Shown: positions 1 to 8,862 of the stretch, piece by piece
Numbering within the stretch: the first letter of the stretch is position 1
Layout of the letters: each line of letters opens with the position of its first letter
Origin: Arthrobacter pigmenti
GTDB taxonomy: Bacteria; Actinomycetota; Actinomycetes; Actinomycetales; Micrococcaceae
Direction of reading: 5' to 3'
NCBI RefSeq assembly: GCF_011927905.1
Contig: NZ_JAATJL010000001.1
Span: 2,976,001 to 3,040,000 of the forward strand
Length of the DNA stretch: 64,000 bases
The notes under the pieces: model-generated
Told to the model about the DNA's origin: nothing
The model's database searches: none
What the model saw: only the letters and a program-made list of their open reading frames with translations
Position numbers and translations under genes: made by a program

Positions 1-8
1 GAGACACC

Positions 9-806
9 GTGGCACCGAATGATCAGTCGCCCATGCGATCGCTGGAACGCGCCTTCGATGTACTGGGCGTACTCGAGCAGAACATCCGCCCACTGCGCCT
101 CACAGACATCGCGCAGCAGGCGGGATTGGCGATCAGCACAACGCAGCGCATCCTCAACGTGCTGGAGGGACGCGGCCTGGTTGAGCGTGATGAATCTACC
201 TACCAGCTGGGCGTCGGCACTGTCCCTATGGCGCATGCGTTCCTGCGCGGCAACCGGCTCAGTGCAGCCGCACTTCCGGTCCTTCAGGAACTGGCGACGG
301 CAACCGGGCTCACGGCATCGCTGTACGTCAAGTCCGGGAAGAGCCGCGTCGTGGTCGCGCGTGTGGAGGGCGAGCACCCCCTGCGCTACGCCCTCCCAAT
401 TGGCGAGCGACTTCCGCTGCATCTGGGCGCCGGACGTGTGCTGGCTTCCGGAATGACCGACGAAGAAGTGGACGAACTCCTCCGTGCCGTTGAAGTCGTC
501 CAGATGCAGTCCGGCGTGGAACTAACGCCAGAGGAGTTCAAGGATTCGCTTCAGGCAATCCGCGCCGACGGCTACCTCGTGGCTCACAGCGAACGGGCCG
601 TCGACACCACGTCTGTGTCAGCTCCCGTGTTCAGCGGAAGCGGACGCATGGTGGGTGTCGTCGTGGTCAGTGGCTCCGACGCGCACATGAGCGGCGAAAA
701 GGTGACTCAGGTGGTCTGGGAAGTACGGCAGGCAGCCCGCTCAATAGGACAGCGCCACCTCAGTGCCCCGGAACCGCTACAGGCTCGAAACACCATGGGC
801 CGCTGA
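9..806 (+). CDS. IclR family transcriptional regulator
   Basis: A 265-residue protein with the two-domain IclR layout. An N-terminal winged helix-turn-helix (about residues 10-62, containing LTDIAQQAGLAISTTQRIL) is followed by an effector-binding domain (about 75-255, with GERLPLHLGAGRVLAS). The GTG start at position 9 lies almost at the window edge; an ATG at 33 (MRSLERAFDVL) is an alternative, and an upstream start cannot be excluded. It is followed after 6 bases by an MFS transporter gene and then a dehydrogenase gene, all on the same strand, so it most likely controls that operon in response to the substrate. The ligand cannot be read from the sequence. Confidence 0.88.
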   Translation: MAPNDQSPMRSLERAFDVLGVLEQNIRPLRLTDIAQQAGLAISTTQRILNVLEGRGLVERDESTYQLGVGTVPMAHAFLRGNRLSAAALPVLQELATATGLTASLYVKSGKSRVVVARVEGEHPLRYALPIGERLPLHLGAGRVLASGMTDEEVDELLRAVEVVQMQSGVELTPEEFKDSLQAIRADGYLVAHSERAVDTTSVSAPVFSGSGRMVGVVVVSGSDAHMSGEKVTQVVWEVRQAARSIGQRHLSAPEPLQARNTMGR

Positions 807-812
807 CGCAGG

Positions 813-1979
813 ATGGCAAAAGGGCGCCTCTCTGCGGCGATGTGGCTGATTTTCGTCCAAGCCGTCATTACCCAGGGAATGGCCTTCACGGTGCGCCCCA
901 CAATCTCTTATCGGGCGCTCGAGATCGGGATTGCTCCTGCCTGGCTGGGCGCCCTGGCTGCGACCTACGCCGCCGCTCCCCTGCTGTGTGCACTGCTCGT
1001 TGGGCAGGCAACTGACCGGTTCGGGCCCAAGAAGATCATGGTGACCGGCACGTTGCTCATGGCTCTCTCGGGTGTTGCGCTGACTCTCGTTGGCGGCACC
1101 ACCTCCACCCTGATTCTCGGGAGCGTCTTGCTGGGCATCGGGCACCTGATGGCTGTCATCGGACAGCAAGCCGCTGTCGCCGGGCTGGCCCGGCCCGGAA
1201 AGCTTCAAGCGGCGTTCGGCCACTACACGCTTGCGGGATCATTGGGCCAGGCACTCGGTCCCGGTCTCATCGCCGTCTTCGGCGCGAATGCCACCATTCC
1301 TGATACCGGTTTGATCTTCACTGTAGCGACGGTGCTGATGGCGGCTTCGCTTGTCCTCGCCGTCGTACTTCCTGTCCGGCGCTCACGGGTTGCCCGCGGC
1401 GACGGTAAACCGGCAAGCTGGCGGGAAATACTCCGGATCCAGGGGCTGGTCCCCGCGATCACCATCACCGCGATTGTGCTCGCCGCCGTCGATATCACGC
1501 TCATCTACCTGCCGGTTCTCGGCGCGGAACTGGGCATCAGCGCCGGGATCGTCGGGCTACTCTTGTCCGTTCGCGCGGCATCGTCGATGGTTTCACGGTT
1601 CTTCCTTGGTGCGCTGGTTCGCGTGCTTGGCTCGGATCGGCTGCTGTTCCTCAGCCTGGTGATCGCCGCGGTGTCGATGGCCCTGGTGCCGCTGGGGATG
1701 CCAATGCCGGCACTCGTTGTCCTGCTTGTGTTCCTGGGGTTCGGACTTGGCATCGGTCAGCCCGTAACGATGGCCTGGCTCGCAGGTGCCGCGCCATCTG
1801 GGAGCCAGGGCAGGGCCATGTCGCTGCGGATCAGCGGCAGCCGGCTGGGTCAGATCGTCTTCCCAACCGCTGCGGGCGCGGTCGCCGCCGGATTCGGCGC
1901 ATCGGGCGCTCTCTGGGCAATGGCCGTGGCACTCGGGGCGGCAGGATTCATAGCCGGCCGGAACCCACTTGAGTCTTGA
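813..1979 (+). CDS. MFS transporter
   Basis: A 388-residue, very hydrophobic protein with roughly twelve membrane segments. It carries a major-facilitator motif A between TM2 and TM3 (GQATDRFGPKKIM, about residues 65-77) and a charged central loop (VRRSRVARGDGKPASWRE) between the two six-helix halves. The ATG start has AGG just upstream and sits 6 bases after the IclR stop, which implies co-transcription. Because a 2-hydroxyacid dehydrogenase-type gene follows, I infer that it imports the substrate of that enzyme. Efflux remains possible because motif A does not settle direction. Confidence 0.85.
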   Translation: MAKGRLSAAMWLIFVQAVITQGMAFTVRPTISYRALEIGIAPAWLGALAATYAAAPLLCALLVGQATDRFGPKKIMVTGTLLMALSGVALTLVGGTTSTLILGSVLLGIGHLMAVIGQQAAVAGLARPGKLQAAFGHYTLAGSLGQALGPGLIAVFGANATIPDTGLIFTVATVLMAASLVLAVVLPVRRSRVARGDGKPASWREILRIQGLVPAITITAIVLAAVDITLIYLPVLGAELGISAGIVGLLLSVRAASSMVSRFFLGALVRVLGSDRLLFLSLVIAAVSMALVPLGMPMPALVVLLVFLGFGLGIGQPVTMAWLAGAAPSGSQGRAMSLRISGSRLGQIVFPTAAGAVAAGFGASGALWAMAVALGAAGFIAGRNPLES

Positions 1980-2000
1980 TCGTATAACGAAAGGTAAACA

Positions 2001-3071
2001 GTGGAACTGTACAGCGCGGAACTCGTTCGGAAGCAGATCCTCGCGGTTCTATCCGTCTGGGGGATGGCTGCGGAGAAGGCAGCAATCACCGCGGGTGTAA
2101 TGGTCGAGACCGATCTGGCCGGAATCGACTCCCACGGCATCTCTATGCTGCCCAGCTATCAACGGCTCATCGACTCGAACAAGCTCCAGATCAGGGCTGA
2201 TCCGGTGACCGTGCTCGAAAGTCCGGCAACCGCCGTCGTCGATGCCCGAGACAACCTGGGACACGCGACCATGGTCTACGCGATGCAGCTGGCGAGCTCG
2301 AAGGCGCGGGAGAACGGCGTGGGCGTTGTCACCGTTCGGCGCTCGCACCACTTCGGCGCTGCCGGGTACTACGCAAAGATTGCTGCAGACGCGGGCCTCC
2401 TTGGACTTGTCACTTCGACAACAAGAACAAAGGCTGTAGTGCCCACCCGGGGCTCTCGACCACTGCTCGGCACTAACCCGCTGGCGTTTGCTGCGCCGAG
2501 TGCTGGGCATCCGTTCGTGCTGGACATGTCAACGAGCACCGTGGCCGTTAATAAGGTGAAGGTATACGACTACCGGGGCCAGGATTTGCCTGCCGGTTGG
2601 GTGCTCGATTCCCTGGGCAATGCCGTTACCGACTCGCGCGCCGCATACACTCAGCTTCAGGGCGAGGAACAGGGTGGCCTCAGCCCGCTGGGCGGCACCG
2701 AATTGCTCTCCAGCCACAAGGGTTACGGGCTTGCGGTGATGGTTCAGATTCTGGCGGGTGCGCTGGCCGGGGCTGCATTCGCGCCTTTGAAGGACACGGA
2801 CGACGCCGACGACATCGGACACTTCTGTCTTGCGATAGATCCGGCCTCCTTCGGCGACCCGGAATCGTTTACCGCCGCTGTCTCGGCCATCCTCGATACG
2901 TTGCGCTCGGAATCGTCTGCCTCCCAGGACCTGCCCGTACTGGTGGCCGGCGACAAGGAACGCAGGATGCGTGACGAACGGTTGGAGGCCGGGATACCGC
3001 TGAGCAGTGCGTTGGTCGAACAAGTCAGGCTGGTCTGTTCGAAGAGCGAGGCGGAATTTCTGTTGTCCTAG
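2001..3071 (+). CDS. Ldh_2-family (malate/L-lactate/ureidoglycolate type) dehydrogenase
   Basis: A 356-residue protein of the Ldh_2 family, which oxidises 2-hydroxy acids such as malate, L-lactate, L-sulfolactate or ureidoglycolate with NAD(P). Recognisable family blocks are the early DSHG motif (about residues 38-41), RRSHHFGAAGYYA in the middle, GTNPLAFA and the DMSTST block. The length is normal for the family. The GTG start at 2001 has AAGG about 8 bases upstream. It is the third gene of the IclR-MFS-dehydrogenase cluster, so I infer catabolism of an imported hydroxy acid. The exact substrate is unknown. Confidence 0.85.
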   Translation: MELYSAELVRKQILAVLSVWGMAAEKAAITAGVMVETDLAGIDSHGISMLPSYQRLIDSNKLQIRADPVTVLESPATAVVDARDNLGHATMVYAMQLASSKARENGVGVVTVRRSHHFGAAGYYAKIAADAGLLGLVTSTTRTKAVVPTRGSRPLLGTNPLAFAAPSAGHPFVLDMSTSTVAVNKVKVYDYRGQDLPAGWVLDSLGNAVTDSRAAYTQLQGEEQGGLSPLGGTELLSSHKGYGLAVMVQILAGALAGAAFAPLKDTDDADDIGHFCLAIDPASFGDPESFTAAVSAILDTLRSESSASQDLPVLVAGDKERRMRDERLEAGIPLSSALVEQVRLVCSKSEAEFLLS

Positions 3072-3126
3072 ACCAGGTCATGCCTCATCACATCATGACG
3101 CGCGAGTCGCCTGCCCCGGATCTGTG

Positions 3127-3312
3127 CTAGGCGCCCGCCTTGGGCAGCACGATCCACAGGATGATGTACACGAGCTCTCCAATGCCCACCAGCCCGAAGA
3201 TGATGAACCCGAGCCGGACGAGCCATTTGGGGATGCCGAAACCAGCTGAAAGAGCTGCGCAGACTCCGGCGATCAACTTGCCATTACGGGGACGTGTCAG
3301 TGTGCCAGCCAT
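3127..3312 (-). CDS. PspC domain protein, single-domain
   Basis: A 61-residue protein that is essentially one PspC domain. It has an N-terminal GKLIAGVCAALSAGFGIPKWLVRLGF block followed by one hydrophobic membrane helix ending LWIVLPKAGA. Stand-alone PspC proteins of this length are common in actinobacteria and sit in the cytoplasmic membrane; their role in envelope stress is inferred from the family. It is convergent with the dehydrogenase gene upstream and lies downstream of the MFS exporter on the same strand. No other psp genes are nearby. Confidence 0.85.
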   Translation of the reverse strand: MAGTLTRPRNGKLIAGVCAALSAGFGIPKWLVRLGFIIFGLVGIGELVYIILWIVLPKAGA

Positions 3313-3384
3313 GCGGGAACTCTACGCGCGATGATCGGCTGACGAAACCCCGCTGGTCTGCAGAAAACCATCGGAGCCATCCCA

Positions 3385-4629
3385 CTATTCTTCTTGCGCG
3401 TGATCTTTCATCGTAAACCTGCGCAGGGCTGGATTGGTAAGGGCGATGATTCCGATAGACAGTACACACGCGAGGCCTCCGGTCGCCATGGTCAGCTGTG
3501 GTGAGAGCAAGCTTGCTGAGATCCCTGCGCGAAGATTTCCCAGTTCAGGACCACCAACTCCGACGATGCCTTCTACAGCACTTACCCGGCCGCGATAGGC
3601 GTCCGGCGTAGCCACCTGCAGGATGGTTCCCCGTGAAATTACCGAGATAGTGTCCGCTGCACCTGCCAGAGCGAGAAACAGAAGTGTGGCCCAAAGACCG
3701 CTCACTAGGCCCGCCGCTGCCAGCGCCGCACCCCACATGGCTGCTGCAACCAACTGAACCCTTCCGGCGTGGGCAATCCGGTTGATCATGCCGGACGAAG
3801 CGCTCGCTACGATTCCACCGGCCGCGATGGCTGACAGGAACAATCCCAGTGTTTGGGGGCTGCCATCGAAGCGTTGCTCATTCATCGCAGGAAACAGGGC
3901 CACCGGCATGGCCAAAAACATCGCAGCCAAGTCGCTGAGGAAAGACCCCGACAGTTCTGGACGCCGAACGATCAATCGAAGCCCGTTCTTCAAGCCCGCT
4001 ACGCCCGTCTTGCCAGCTTCCCCGAGTGGGCGCATCGAGGGAAGGCCCGCCACACCATAGATCGCGGCGCAAAACGCGACTGCTTCAATCGCGTAACACG
4101 CTTGCACGCCCAACCAAGCGATAGATAACCCGGCAATGGCCGGGCCAATCAACATACTCAATTGGAAACTGACTTGTACGAGCGCGATACCAGCCCCAAC
4201 CTGCTCGGTGGGTAGGAGCCTCGGAACGAAAGTACGGCGGGCAGGACTACCGAGAGAGGTGAACGCACTCTGGGCGAACAGCAGCAACAGAAGTATCGGC
4301 AGGGAACCAACGGACAAGGCTGCCTGGAGGGCGAGGAGCAAGGCGGCAACAAGTGCCCCAATGGTTGTCCACAGAACCAGCAATCGGCGATCCATCGAGT
4401 CCGCCAGCGATCCGCCGATCAGCCCGAAGACGATGATGGGCAAGGCATAAGCCAGTCCGACGATACCAACCCAGAGAGAGCTCTGCGTCATCTCCCACAC
4501 CTGGTATAGAACCGCGACAACCGTGATCTGTCGGCCAAGCGTCTGAAGCGAAATTCCAATCCATAGTCTTCGGAAGTGCGGATTGGAGCGGAGAGGCCTC
4601 GTATCGAGTGATCGGTCGAGGACGCTCAT
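3385..4629 (-). CDS. MFS transporter (exporter type)
   Basis: A 414-residue protein with about twelve membrane segments and an MFS motif A (LADSMDRRLLVLW, about residues 77-90). The overall pattern resembles the EntS/MFS_3 type of proton-driven exporters. The start ATG at 4629 overlaps the stop of the upstream MarR gene by four bases (ATGA), so the two genes are translationally coupled. MarR-MFS pairs are usually drug or metabolite exporters under local repression. The substrate is not recognisable. Confidence 0.85.
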   Translation of the reverse strand: MSVLDRSLDTRPLRSNPHFRRLWIGISLQTLGRQITVVAVLYQVWEMTQSSLWVGIVGLAYALPIIVFGLIGGSLADSMDRRLLVLWTTIGALVAALLLALQAALSVGSLPILLLLLFAQSAFTSLGSPARRTFVPRLLPTEQVGAGIALVQVSFQLSMLIGPAIAGLSIAWLGVQACYAIEAVAFCAAIYGVAGLPSMRPLGEAGKTGVAGLKNGLRLIVRRPELSGSFLSDLAAMFLAMPVALFPAMNEQRFDGSPQTLGLFLSAIAAGGIVASASSGMINRIAHAGRVQLVAAAMWGAALAAAGLVSGLWATLLFLALAGAADTISVISRGTILQVATPDAYRGRVSAVEGIVGVGGPELGNLRAGISASLLSPQLTMATGGLACVLSIGIIALTNPALRRFTMKDHAQEE

Positions 4630-5117
4630 TCCTCCTGCCCACTGTCCAGGTGCTGAACAATTCGCTCGCGGAAGGATCGTCGCTGCAACGCATCAGCCAT
4701 GTCCTTGACCACTTGTTGGAAGGAGTACGGCAGCTCGGAATCGAGGTCGTCGAAAGCTGCTTCGGTTGCCCGCCACTCTGCCTCGAGAAACGGGACGAGG
4801 TCTTCGCCTTTGGACGTCAGAGAGACTTCGCGGGTCCTTGCATCTGCGCCGGGAGCGCTGCTGATCAGCCCTTCGCGCTTCATCTCTGTCACCGTCTGGC
4901 TCATCGCCGAATGAGTGACACCAACCTCGCCCGCAAGGGCCCGAACAGTCATTGGTCCCAAGTGATGCAGCCGGATCAAGGCCATGCTGTATCGCGGACG
5001 CACGCCTGTGACGCCACGCGCGCTGTAAACAGCTGCGATGTCATTGTCCATGCCAGCGAGTAACTGCTTCAAAGGGCGAACTGAACTGGCCCTTGTCGGA
5101 TCGCTAGAATTCGTCAC
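4626..5117 (-). CDS. MarR family transcriptional regulator
   Basis: A 163-residue winged-helix protein. The core MarR fold is visible: PMTVRALAGEVGVTHSAMSQTVTEMKREGLI as the recognition helix region (about residues 55-86), then DARTREVSLTSKGEDL as the wing and following helix. The GTG start at 5117 gives MTNSSDP. It overlaps the downstream MFS gene, so I infer that it represses that exporter and itself. Direct repeats GCACTAAT and GCCCTAAT just upstream are a plausible operator. Confidence 0.87.
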   Translation of the reverse strand: MTNSSDPTRASSVRPLKQLLAGMDNDIAAVYSARGVTGVRPRYSMALIRLHHLGPMTVRALAGEVGVTHSAMSQTVTEMKREGLISSAPGADARTREVSLTSKGEDLVPFLEAEWRATEAAFDDLDSELPYSFQQVVKDMADALQRRSFRERIVQHLDSGQEE

Positions 5118-5118
5118 A

Positions 5119-5142
5119 GCACTAATATAACAGCCCTAATAC
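5119..5142. promoter_or_regulatory. Putative MarR operator/promoter region
   Basis: Immediately upstream of the MarR start (minus strand) there are two near-identical 8-mers on the plus strand, GCACTAAT at 5119-5126 and GCCCTAAT at 5133-5140, separated by 14 bases centre to centre. They are in an AT-rich stretch (ATATAA between them) unlike the surrounding coding DNA. This fits an operator overlapping the -10 of the marR-like promoter; it is an inference from position and repetition. Confidence 0.4.
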
Positions 5143-5186
5143 ATTCGGTTCGAGGACGCGCCTACTCTCCCCCTGCCAACTCCCAC

Positions 5187-5216
5187 TTGCCCGTTCGAAG
5201 TGAGGTGTGCCATAGT
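5187..5216 (+). promoter_or_regulatory. Putative promoter of the ribose operon
   Basis: TTGCCC at 5187-5192 and CATAGT at 5211-5216, separated by 18 bases, resemble weak -35 and -10 hexamers. The -10 abuts the two operator palindromes at 5216-5243, and the regulator start follows at 5268, so the geometry is right for a repressible promoter. Confidence 0.4.
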
Positions 5217-5243
5217 GGAATCGATTCCATGGAAACGATTCCA
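5216..5243. promoter_or_regulatory. Tandem LacI-type operators upstream of the ribose operon
   Basis: Two 14-bp units lie back to back: TGGAATCGATTCCA (5216-5229, a perfect palindrome) and TGGAAACGATTCCA (5230-5243, one base off palindromic). LacI/GalR family repressors bind palindromes with a central CG, which both units have. They sit between the presumed -10 and the regulator start at 5268, suggesting autoregulation of the regulator and of rbsACBKD downstream. Confidence 0.75.
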
Positions 5244-5267
5244 CGGACCAGCGCAGTAGGAGCACAG

Positions 5268-6281
5268 GTGCGATCAGTGACGATCAGGAACGTCGCCGAC
5301 AAGGCGGGCGTCTCCGTAGCCACCGCGTCGCGCGTTCTCTCCGGCCACCCCTCCACCTCGGAGGAAGCAAGGACCGCGGTAAGCGAAGCCGCAACCAAAC
5401 TCGGATTCCGCCCCAACGCCCAGGCCCGCTCGCTCCGCAAGACCAGCACCCAGACCATCGGCCTGGTCCTTCCCGATGTCCGCAACCCCTTCTTCGCGGA
5501 CCTGGCCCACGCCGTCGAACAACGCGCCCGCGACTTCAAGTACCTCACCCTCTTCGGCAACGCCAACGAGGATGCCGAACAGCAGGACCGCTACTTCGAC
5601 GTCATGCTCACCCAACGCGTGGACGGCCTCATCGCCGCCCCACAGGGTGACCTCACAGACCTTCAGGGCGTCCTCGCCAGCGGCGTTCCTACCGTCTTCG
5701 TGGACCGCGTCATCGCGAACACCACCGTTCCGAGCGTCACCCCCGACAACTCCACCGGCATCCAGGAAGCCGTCCGCCACCTCACCAGCCTGGGCCACCG
5801 CCGTATCGGCTATATTGCCGGCCCGCAGTCCACCTCCACAGGCCGCGAGCGCCTCGCTGCCTTTCTCAACGCCCTCAAGGAAACAAACGCCGACGACGAC
5901 GGCGCCCTCCTCTTCTTCGGCGACTTCCAGTCGGGCAGTGGTGCGGCAGGCGCGCGGCACCTGCTCGAACTCCCCCACCCGCCAACCGCGCTGCTCGCCG
6001 CGGACAGCCTCATGAGCATCGGCGCCATCGCCGTCTGCAATGAACGCGGCCTCGCCATCGGCAAGGACATCGCGTTCGTTGCTTATGACGACATCGAAGC
6101 CTTTACCCTCCTCAACCCGGCACTCACCGTCATCTCCCATGACGTAGACGCCATGGGTCGCCTTGCAGTCGACCTCCTCACCCAGGTCATCGCAGGCAAC
6201 AATCCCGAATCCGTAATCCTGCCGAGCCGGCTCATCATCCGCGGCTCAACTCCGCCCCCTCCAGGAGGTCCAACGCAGTGA
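5268..6281 (+). CDS. LacI family transcriptional regulator of the ribose operon
   Basis: A 337-residue repressor. An N-terminal lambda-repressor-like HTH (TIRNVADKAGVSVATASRVLSG, split here as residues 4-24) is followed by a periplasmic-binding-protein-like sensor domain (about 60-330; e.g. IGLVLPDVRNPFFADL, GHRRIGYIAGP). I chose GTG at 5268 because AGGAG lies 5 bases upstream and the operators end at 5243; longer in-frame starts at 5187 (TTG) and 5229 (ATG) would place the operators inside the gene. Its stop overlaps the GTG start of rbsA. By context it is an RbsR-type repressor responding to ribose or a ribose derivative. Confidence 0.88.
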   Translation: MRSVTIRNVADKAGVSVATASRVLSGHPSTSEEARTAVSEAATKLGFRPNAQARSLRKTSTQTIGLVLPDVRNPFFADLAHAVEQRARDFKYLTLFGNANEDAEQQDRYFDVMLTQRVDGLIAAPQGDLTDLQGVLASGVPTVFVDRVIANTTVPSVTPDNSTGIQEAVRHLTSLGHRRIGYIAGPQSTSTGRERLAAFLNALKETNADDDGALLFFGDFQSGSGAAGARHLLELPHPPTALLAADSLMSIGAIAVCNERGLAIGKDIAFVAYDDIEAFTLLNPALTVISHDVDAMGRLAVDLLTQVIAGNNPESVILPSRLIIRGSTPPPPGGPTQ

Positions 6282-6337
6282 CAGATAACCCAGTGACAAA
6301 TAGCCCAGTCACAAACAACCCTGTGACAGACGATCCC
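6278..6337 (+). repeat. Four 15-bp repeats at the 5' end of rbsA
   Basis: Four consecutive 15-base units begin at 6278, 6293, 6308 and 6323. Each has the pattern GTSACARAYRRYCCH and encodes VTxxP (VTDNP, VTNSP, VTNNP, VTDDP, the first V being the start codon). Three of the four units open with GTG, so three potential start codons are present in frame. Confidence 0.85.
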
Positions 6338-7858
6338 ATCCTGACGTTGGACAACGTCACCAAGACCTTCGGTCCGGTGACTGTCATCAAGGGTGTGACG
6401 GTCAATGTCTTCCCCGGCAAGGTGCAGGTGCTGCTCGGTGAGAACGGCGCCGGCAAGTCAACGCTCATCAAAATGATGGCCGGCGTTCACCAGCCCGACG
6501 GCGGCCGCATCCTCGTTGACGGCAAGGAAGTCCGGCTTGCAGATACGAATGCCTCCGAAGCCCTCGGGATTGCCACCATTCATCAGGAACTCAACCTCGT
6601 AGGTTCGATGACGGTGGCTGAGAACATCTGCATGGGCCGCTTCCCGCGCCGCTTTGGCATGGTGGACAGGCGCACAATGCGCGAAACAGCCAGGGCAGCG
6701 CTGGAAATGATCGGCCTCGATATCGACGTGGACCACAGGGTCGGCGAACTCGGCATCGCCCGGCAGCAGCTGGTGGAGATCGCGAAGGCCCTCAGCCTCA
6801 ACGCCCGCATGCTGATCCTCGATGAGCCGACGGCGGCGCTCACCAAACGCGAGATCAGCGCCCTCTTTGCCGTGGTCGAGGACCTGCGGCAGCGCGGCGT
6901 CGGCATGGTTTTCATCTCCCACCACCTCGACGAAATCGCCGCGATCGGGGACTCCGTTTCCGTCCTGCGCGACGGCGAGTTCATCGACGAAGTACCCGCT
7001 GACACGGAAGAGGACGAGCTCGTCCGGCTCATGGTCGGCCGCTCCATCGAGCAGCAGTTCCCGCGCCGCCGCGAGTATGACGGCCCCGCCGACACCCTCC
7101 TCGAAGTGAACGGCCTCTCCACCAAGGGGCTTATCAACAACGTTTCCTTCGAAGTGAAGGCCGGCGAAATTGTCGGCCTGGCGGGCCTCGTCGGCGCGGG
7201 CCGCACGGAGGTGATCCGCGCCATCGCCGGCGTCGATCCCTACGTCACCGGCACCGTCCGGGTCCGTGGCAAGGAGCTGCCCAAGTCCAGCATCGGCGCG
7301 GCCATTCGCGCCGGCGTCGGACATGTACCCGAAGACCGGAAGGCGCACGGGCTGGTACTCGGAGCGCCGGTCAACGAGAACATCGGGTACGCAACGCTTG
7401 CGACCACGGCGAAATCCGGGCTCGTGGACCGCACCGGCCAGCGCAAGCGCGCCCAGGACGTCGCTGACAAGCTCCGCATCCGCATGCACACCCTGGACCA
7501 GCCCGTGGGTTCACTCTCCGGCGGCAACCAGCAGAAGACCGTGTTCGCGCGCTGGATCGTCGCGAATTCGTCGGTGCTGCTGCTCGACGAACCGACCCGC
7601 GGCGTGGATGTCGGAGCAAAGGTTGAAATCTACGAACTGATGAATGCGATCACCGCCGCCGGCGGCGCCGTCGTCATGGTGTCCAGCGAACTTCCCGAAG
7701 TGCTCGGCATGAGCGACCGGGTGCTGGTGATGAGCGGTGGGCATATCTCGGGCGAACTGGCCGCCGGGGAGGCCACCCAGGACGCCGTCATGACCCTGGC
7801 GGTACGCGACGTGCAGCGCGATCTCGAAGACAAGCTAATGGAGGACGGGAATGAGTAA
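6278..7858 (+). CDS. rbsA: Ribose ABC transporter ATP-binding protein
   Basis: A 526-residue tandem-ATPase subunit typical of sugar importers. The first nucleotide-binding domain has Walker A GENGAGKST and Walker B LILDEPTAAL. The second has the degenerate site (GLVGAGRTE in place of a full Walker A), the signature LSGGNQQK and LLLDEPTRGVD. The GTG at 6278 overlaps the regulator stop and has AGGAGG 9 bases upstream. The first 20 residues are four VTxxP repeats encoded by 15-bp DNA repeats, after which the conserved domain begins at ILTLDNVTK. It energises ribose uptake with RbsC and RbsB. Confidence 0.93.
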   Translation: MTDNPVTNSPVTNNPVTDDPILTLDNVTKTFGPVTVIKGVTVNVFPGKVQVLLGENGAGKSTLIKMMAGVHQPDGGRILVDGKEVRLADTNASEALGIATIHQELNLVGSMTVAENICMGRFPRRFGMVDRRTMRETARAALEMIGLDIDVDHRVGELGIARQQLVEIAKALSLNARMLILDEPTAALTKREISALFAVVEDLRQRGVGMVFISHHLDEIAAIGDSVSVLRDGEFIDEVPADTEEDELVRLMVGRSIEQQFPRRREYDGPADTLLEVNGLSTKGLINNVSFEVKAGEIVGLAGLVGAGRTEVIRAIAGVDPYVTGTVRVRGKELPKSSIGAAIRAGVGHVPEDRKAHGLVLGAPVNENIGYATLATTAKSGLVDRTGQRKRAQDVADKLRIRMHTLDQPVGSLSGGNQQKTVFARWIVANSSVLLLDEPTRGVDVGAKVEIYELMNAITAAGGAVVMVSSELPEVLGMSDRVLVMSGGHISGELAAGEATQDAVMTLAVRDVQRDLEDKLMEDGNE

Positions 7859-8834
7859 GGTTGCAGCGCCCACCGCGCCGAAGAACGCCGCGCGCGGGTC
7901 ACGGGTGAAGAAGTTCCTCGCGGATAACGGCGCGCTCGTAGGGCTGTTTGTCCTCGGGCTGGCCCTGTTCATTGCCACGCCGGACTTCCTCACCGGGCCG
8001 AACCTCCTGAACATCGGCATCCAGGCCTCCGTGATCGCGGTGATGGCGTTCGGGCTGACCTTCGTCATCGTCGCTGCGGGCATCGACCTGTCGGTGGGCT
8101 CCGTGGCAGCGCTTTCCGCCATGGGCAGCGCCTGGATCTTCTCGCAGGCGGATCTGCCGGGGTGGCTCGCCGTCGTCGGCGGTTTACTCATTGGGGCGCT
8201 TAGCGGTGCGGTGAGCGGATTCGCCGTAGCCTACGGGCGCCTGCCGTCCTTCATCGCTACGCTCGCCATGCTCAGCGTGACCCGCGGCCTGACCCTGGTG
8301 CTCTCCGAAGGCAGGCCGATTGCGACGGCGCCTGAAGTTTCCTTCCTCGGCGGCGACCTCGGCGTCATCCCGATGCCGATCGTGGTCCTGGTGGTCGCTG
8401 GGATCGTCGCCGCAGTGATCCTCAACTTCACCGTCATGGGGCGTTACATGTACGCCGTCGGCGGCAACACCGAAGCAGCACGGCTCTCCGGGGTACCGGT
8501 CCGCAAGGTCCTGGTCACCGTGTTCGCGCTGTCCGGTCTGTTCGCCGCACTCGCCGGCCTGCTGTTGTCCGGCCGGCTGGACTCCGCCCAGCCCCAGGCC
8601 GCGGTGGGCTACGAGCTCGACGCCATTGCCGCCGTCGTCATCGGAGGCGCTTCGCTGGCAGGCGGCGTTGGGCGCATCAGCGGCACGCTCGTGGGCGCAC
8701 TGGTGCTCGTGGTGATCCGCAACGGCCTGAATCTACTCAATGTCTCGTCCTTCTGGCAGCAGGTTGTGATCGGCATGGTGATTGCCGTCGCCGTCGGGAT
8801 CGATTCGCTGCGTAGGAAGAACGCACCCCACTAA
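7851..8834 (+). CDS. rbsC: Ribose ABC transporter permease
   Basis: A 327-residue membrane protein with about eight to ten hydrophobic helices. Family blocks of the BPD_transp_2 sugar permeases are clear: FVIVAAGIDLSVGSVAALSAM, GRLPSFIATLAMLSVTRGL, YAVGGNTEAARLSGVPV and the region AIAAVVIGGASLAGGVGRI. It overlaps the end of rbsA by 8 bases and is followed by the binding protein, completing the importer. Confidence 0.93.
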   Translation: MSKVAAPTAPKNAARGSRVKKFLADNGALVGLFVLGLALFIATPDFLTGPNLLNIGIQASVIAVMAFGLTFVIVAAGIDLSVGSVAALSAMGSAWIFSQADLPGWLAVVGGLLIGALSGAVSGFAVAYGRLPSFIATLAMLSVTRGLTLVLSEGRPIATAPEVSFLGGDLGVIPMPIVVLVVAGIVAAVILNFTVMGRYMYAVGGNTEAARLSGVPVRKVLVTVFALSGLFAALAGLLLSGRLDSAQPQAAVGYELDAIAAVVIGGASLAGGVGRISGTLVGALVLVVIRNGLNLLNVSSFWQQVVIGMVIAVAVGIDSLRRKNAPH

Positions 8835-8862
8835 GTCCGATCAACAGTTAGGAATCAAGACA

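Noticed and set aside
3050..3126. Short GTCATG/CATGAC hairpin between the dehydrogenase and PspC genes as a terminator
   Set aside because: The stem is only six bases with no T-run, so it is too weak to report as a feature.
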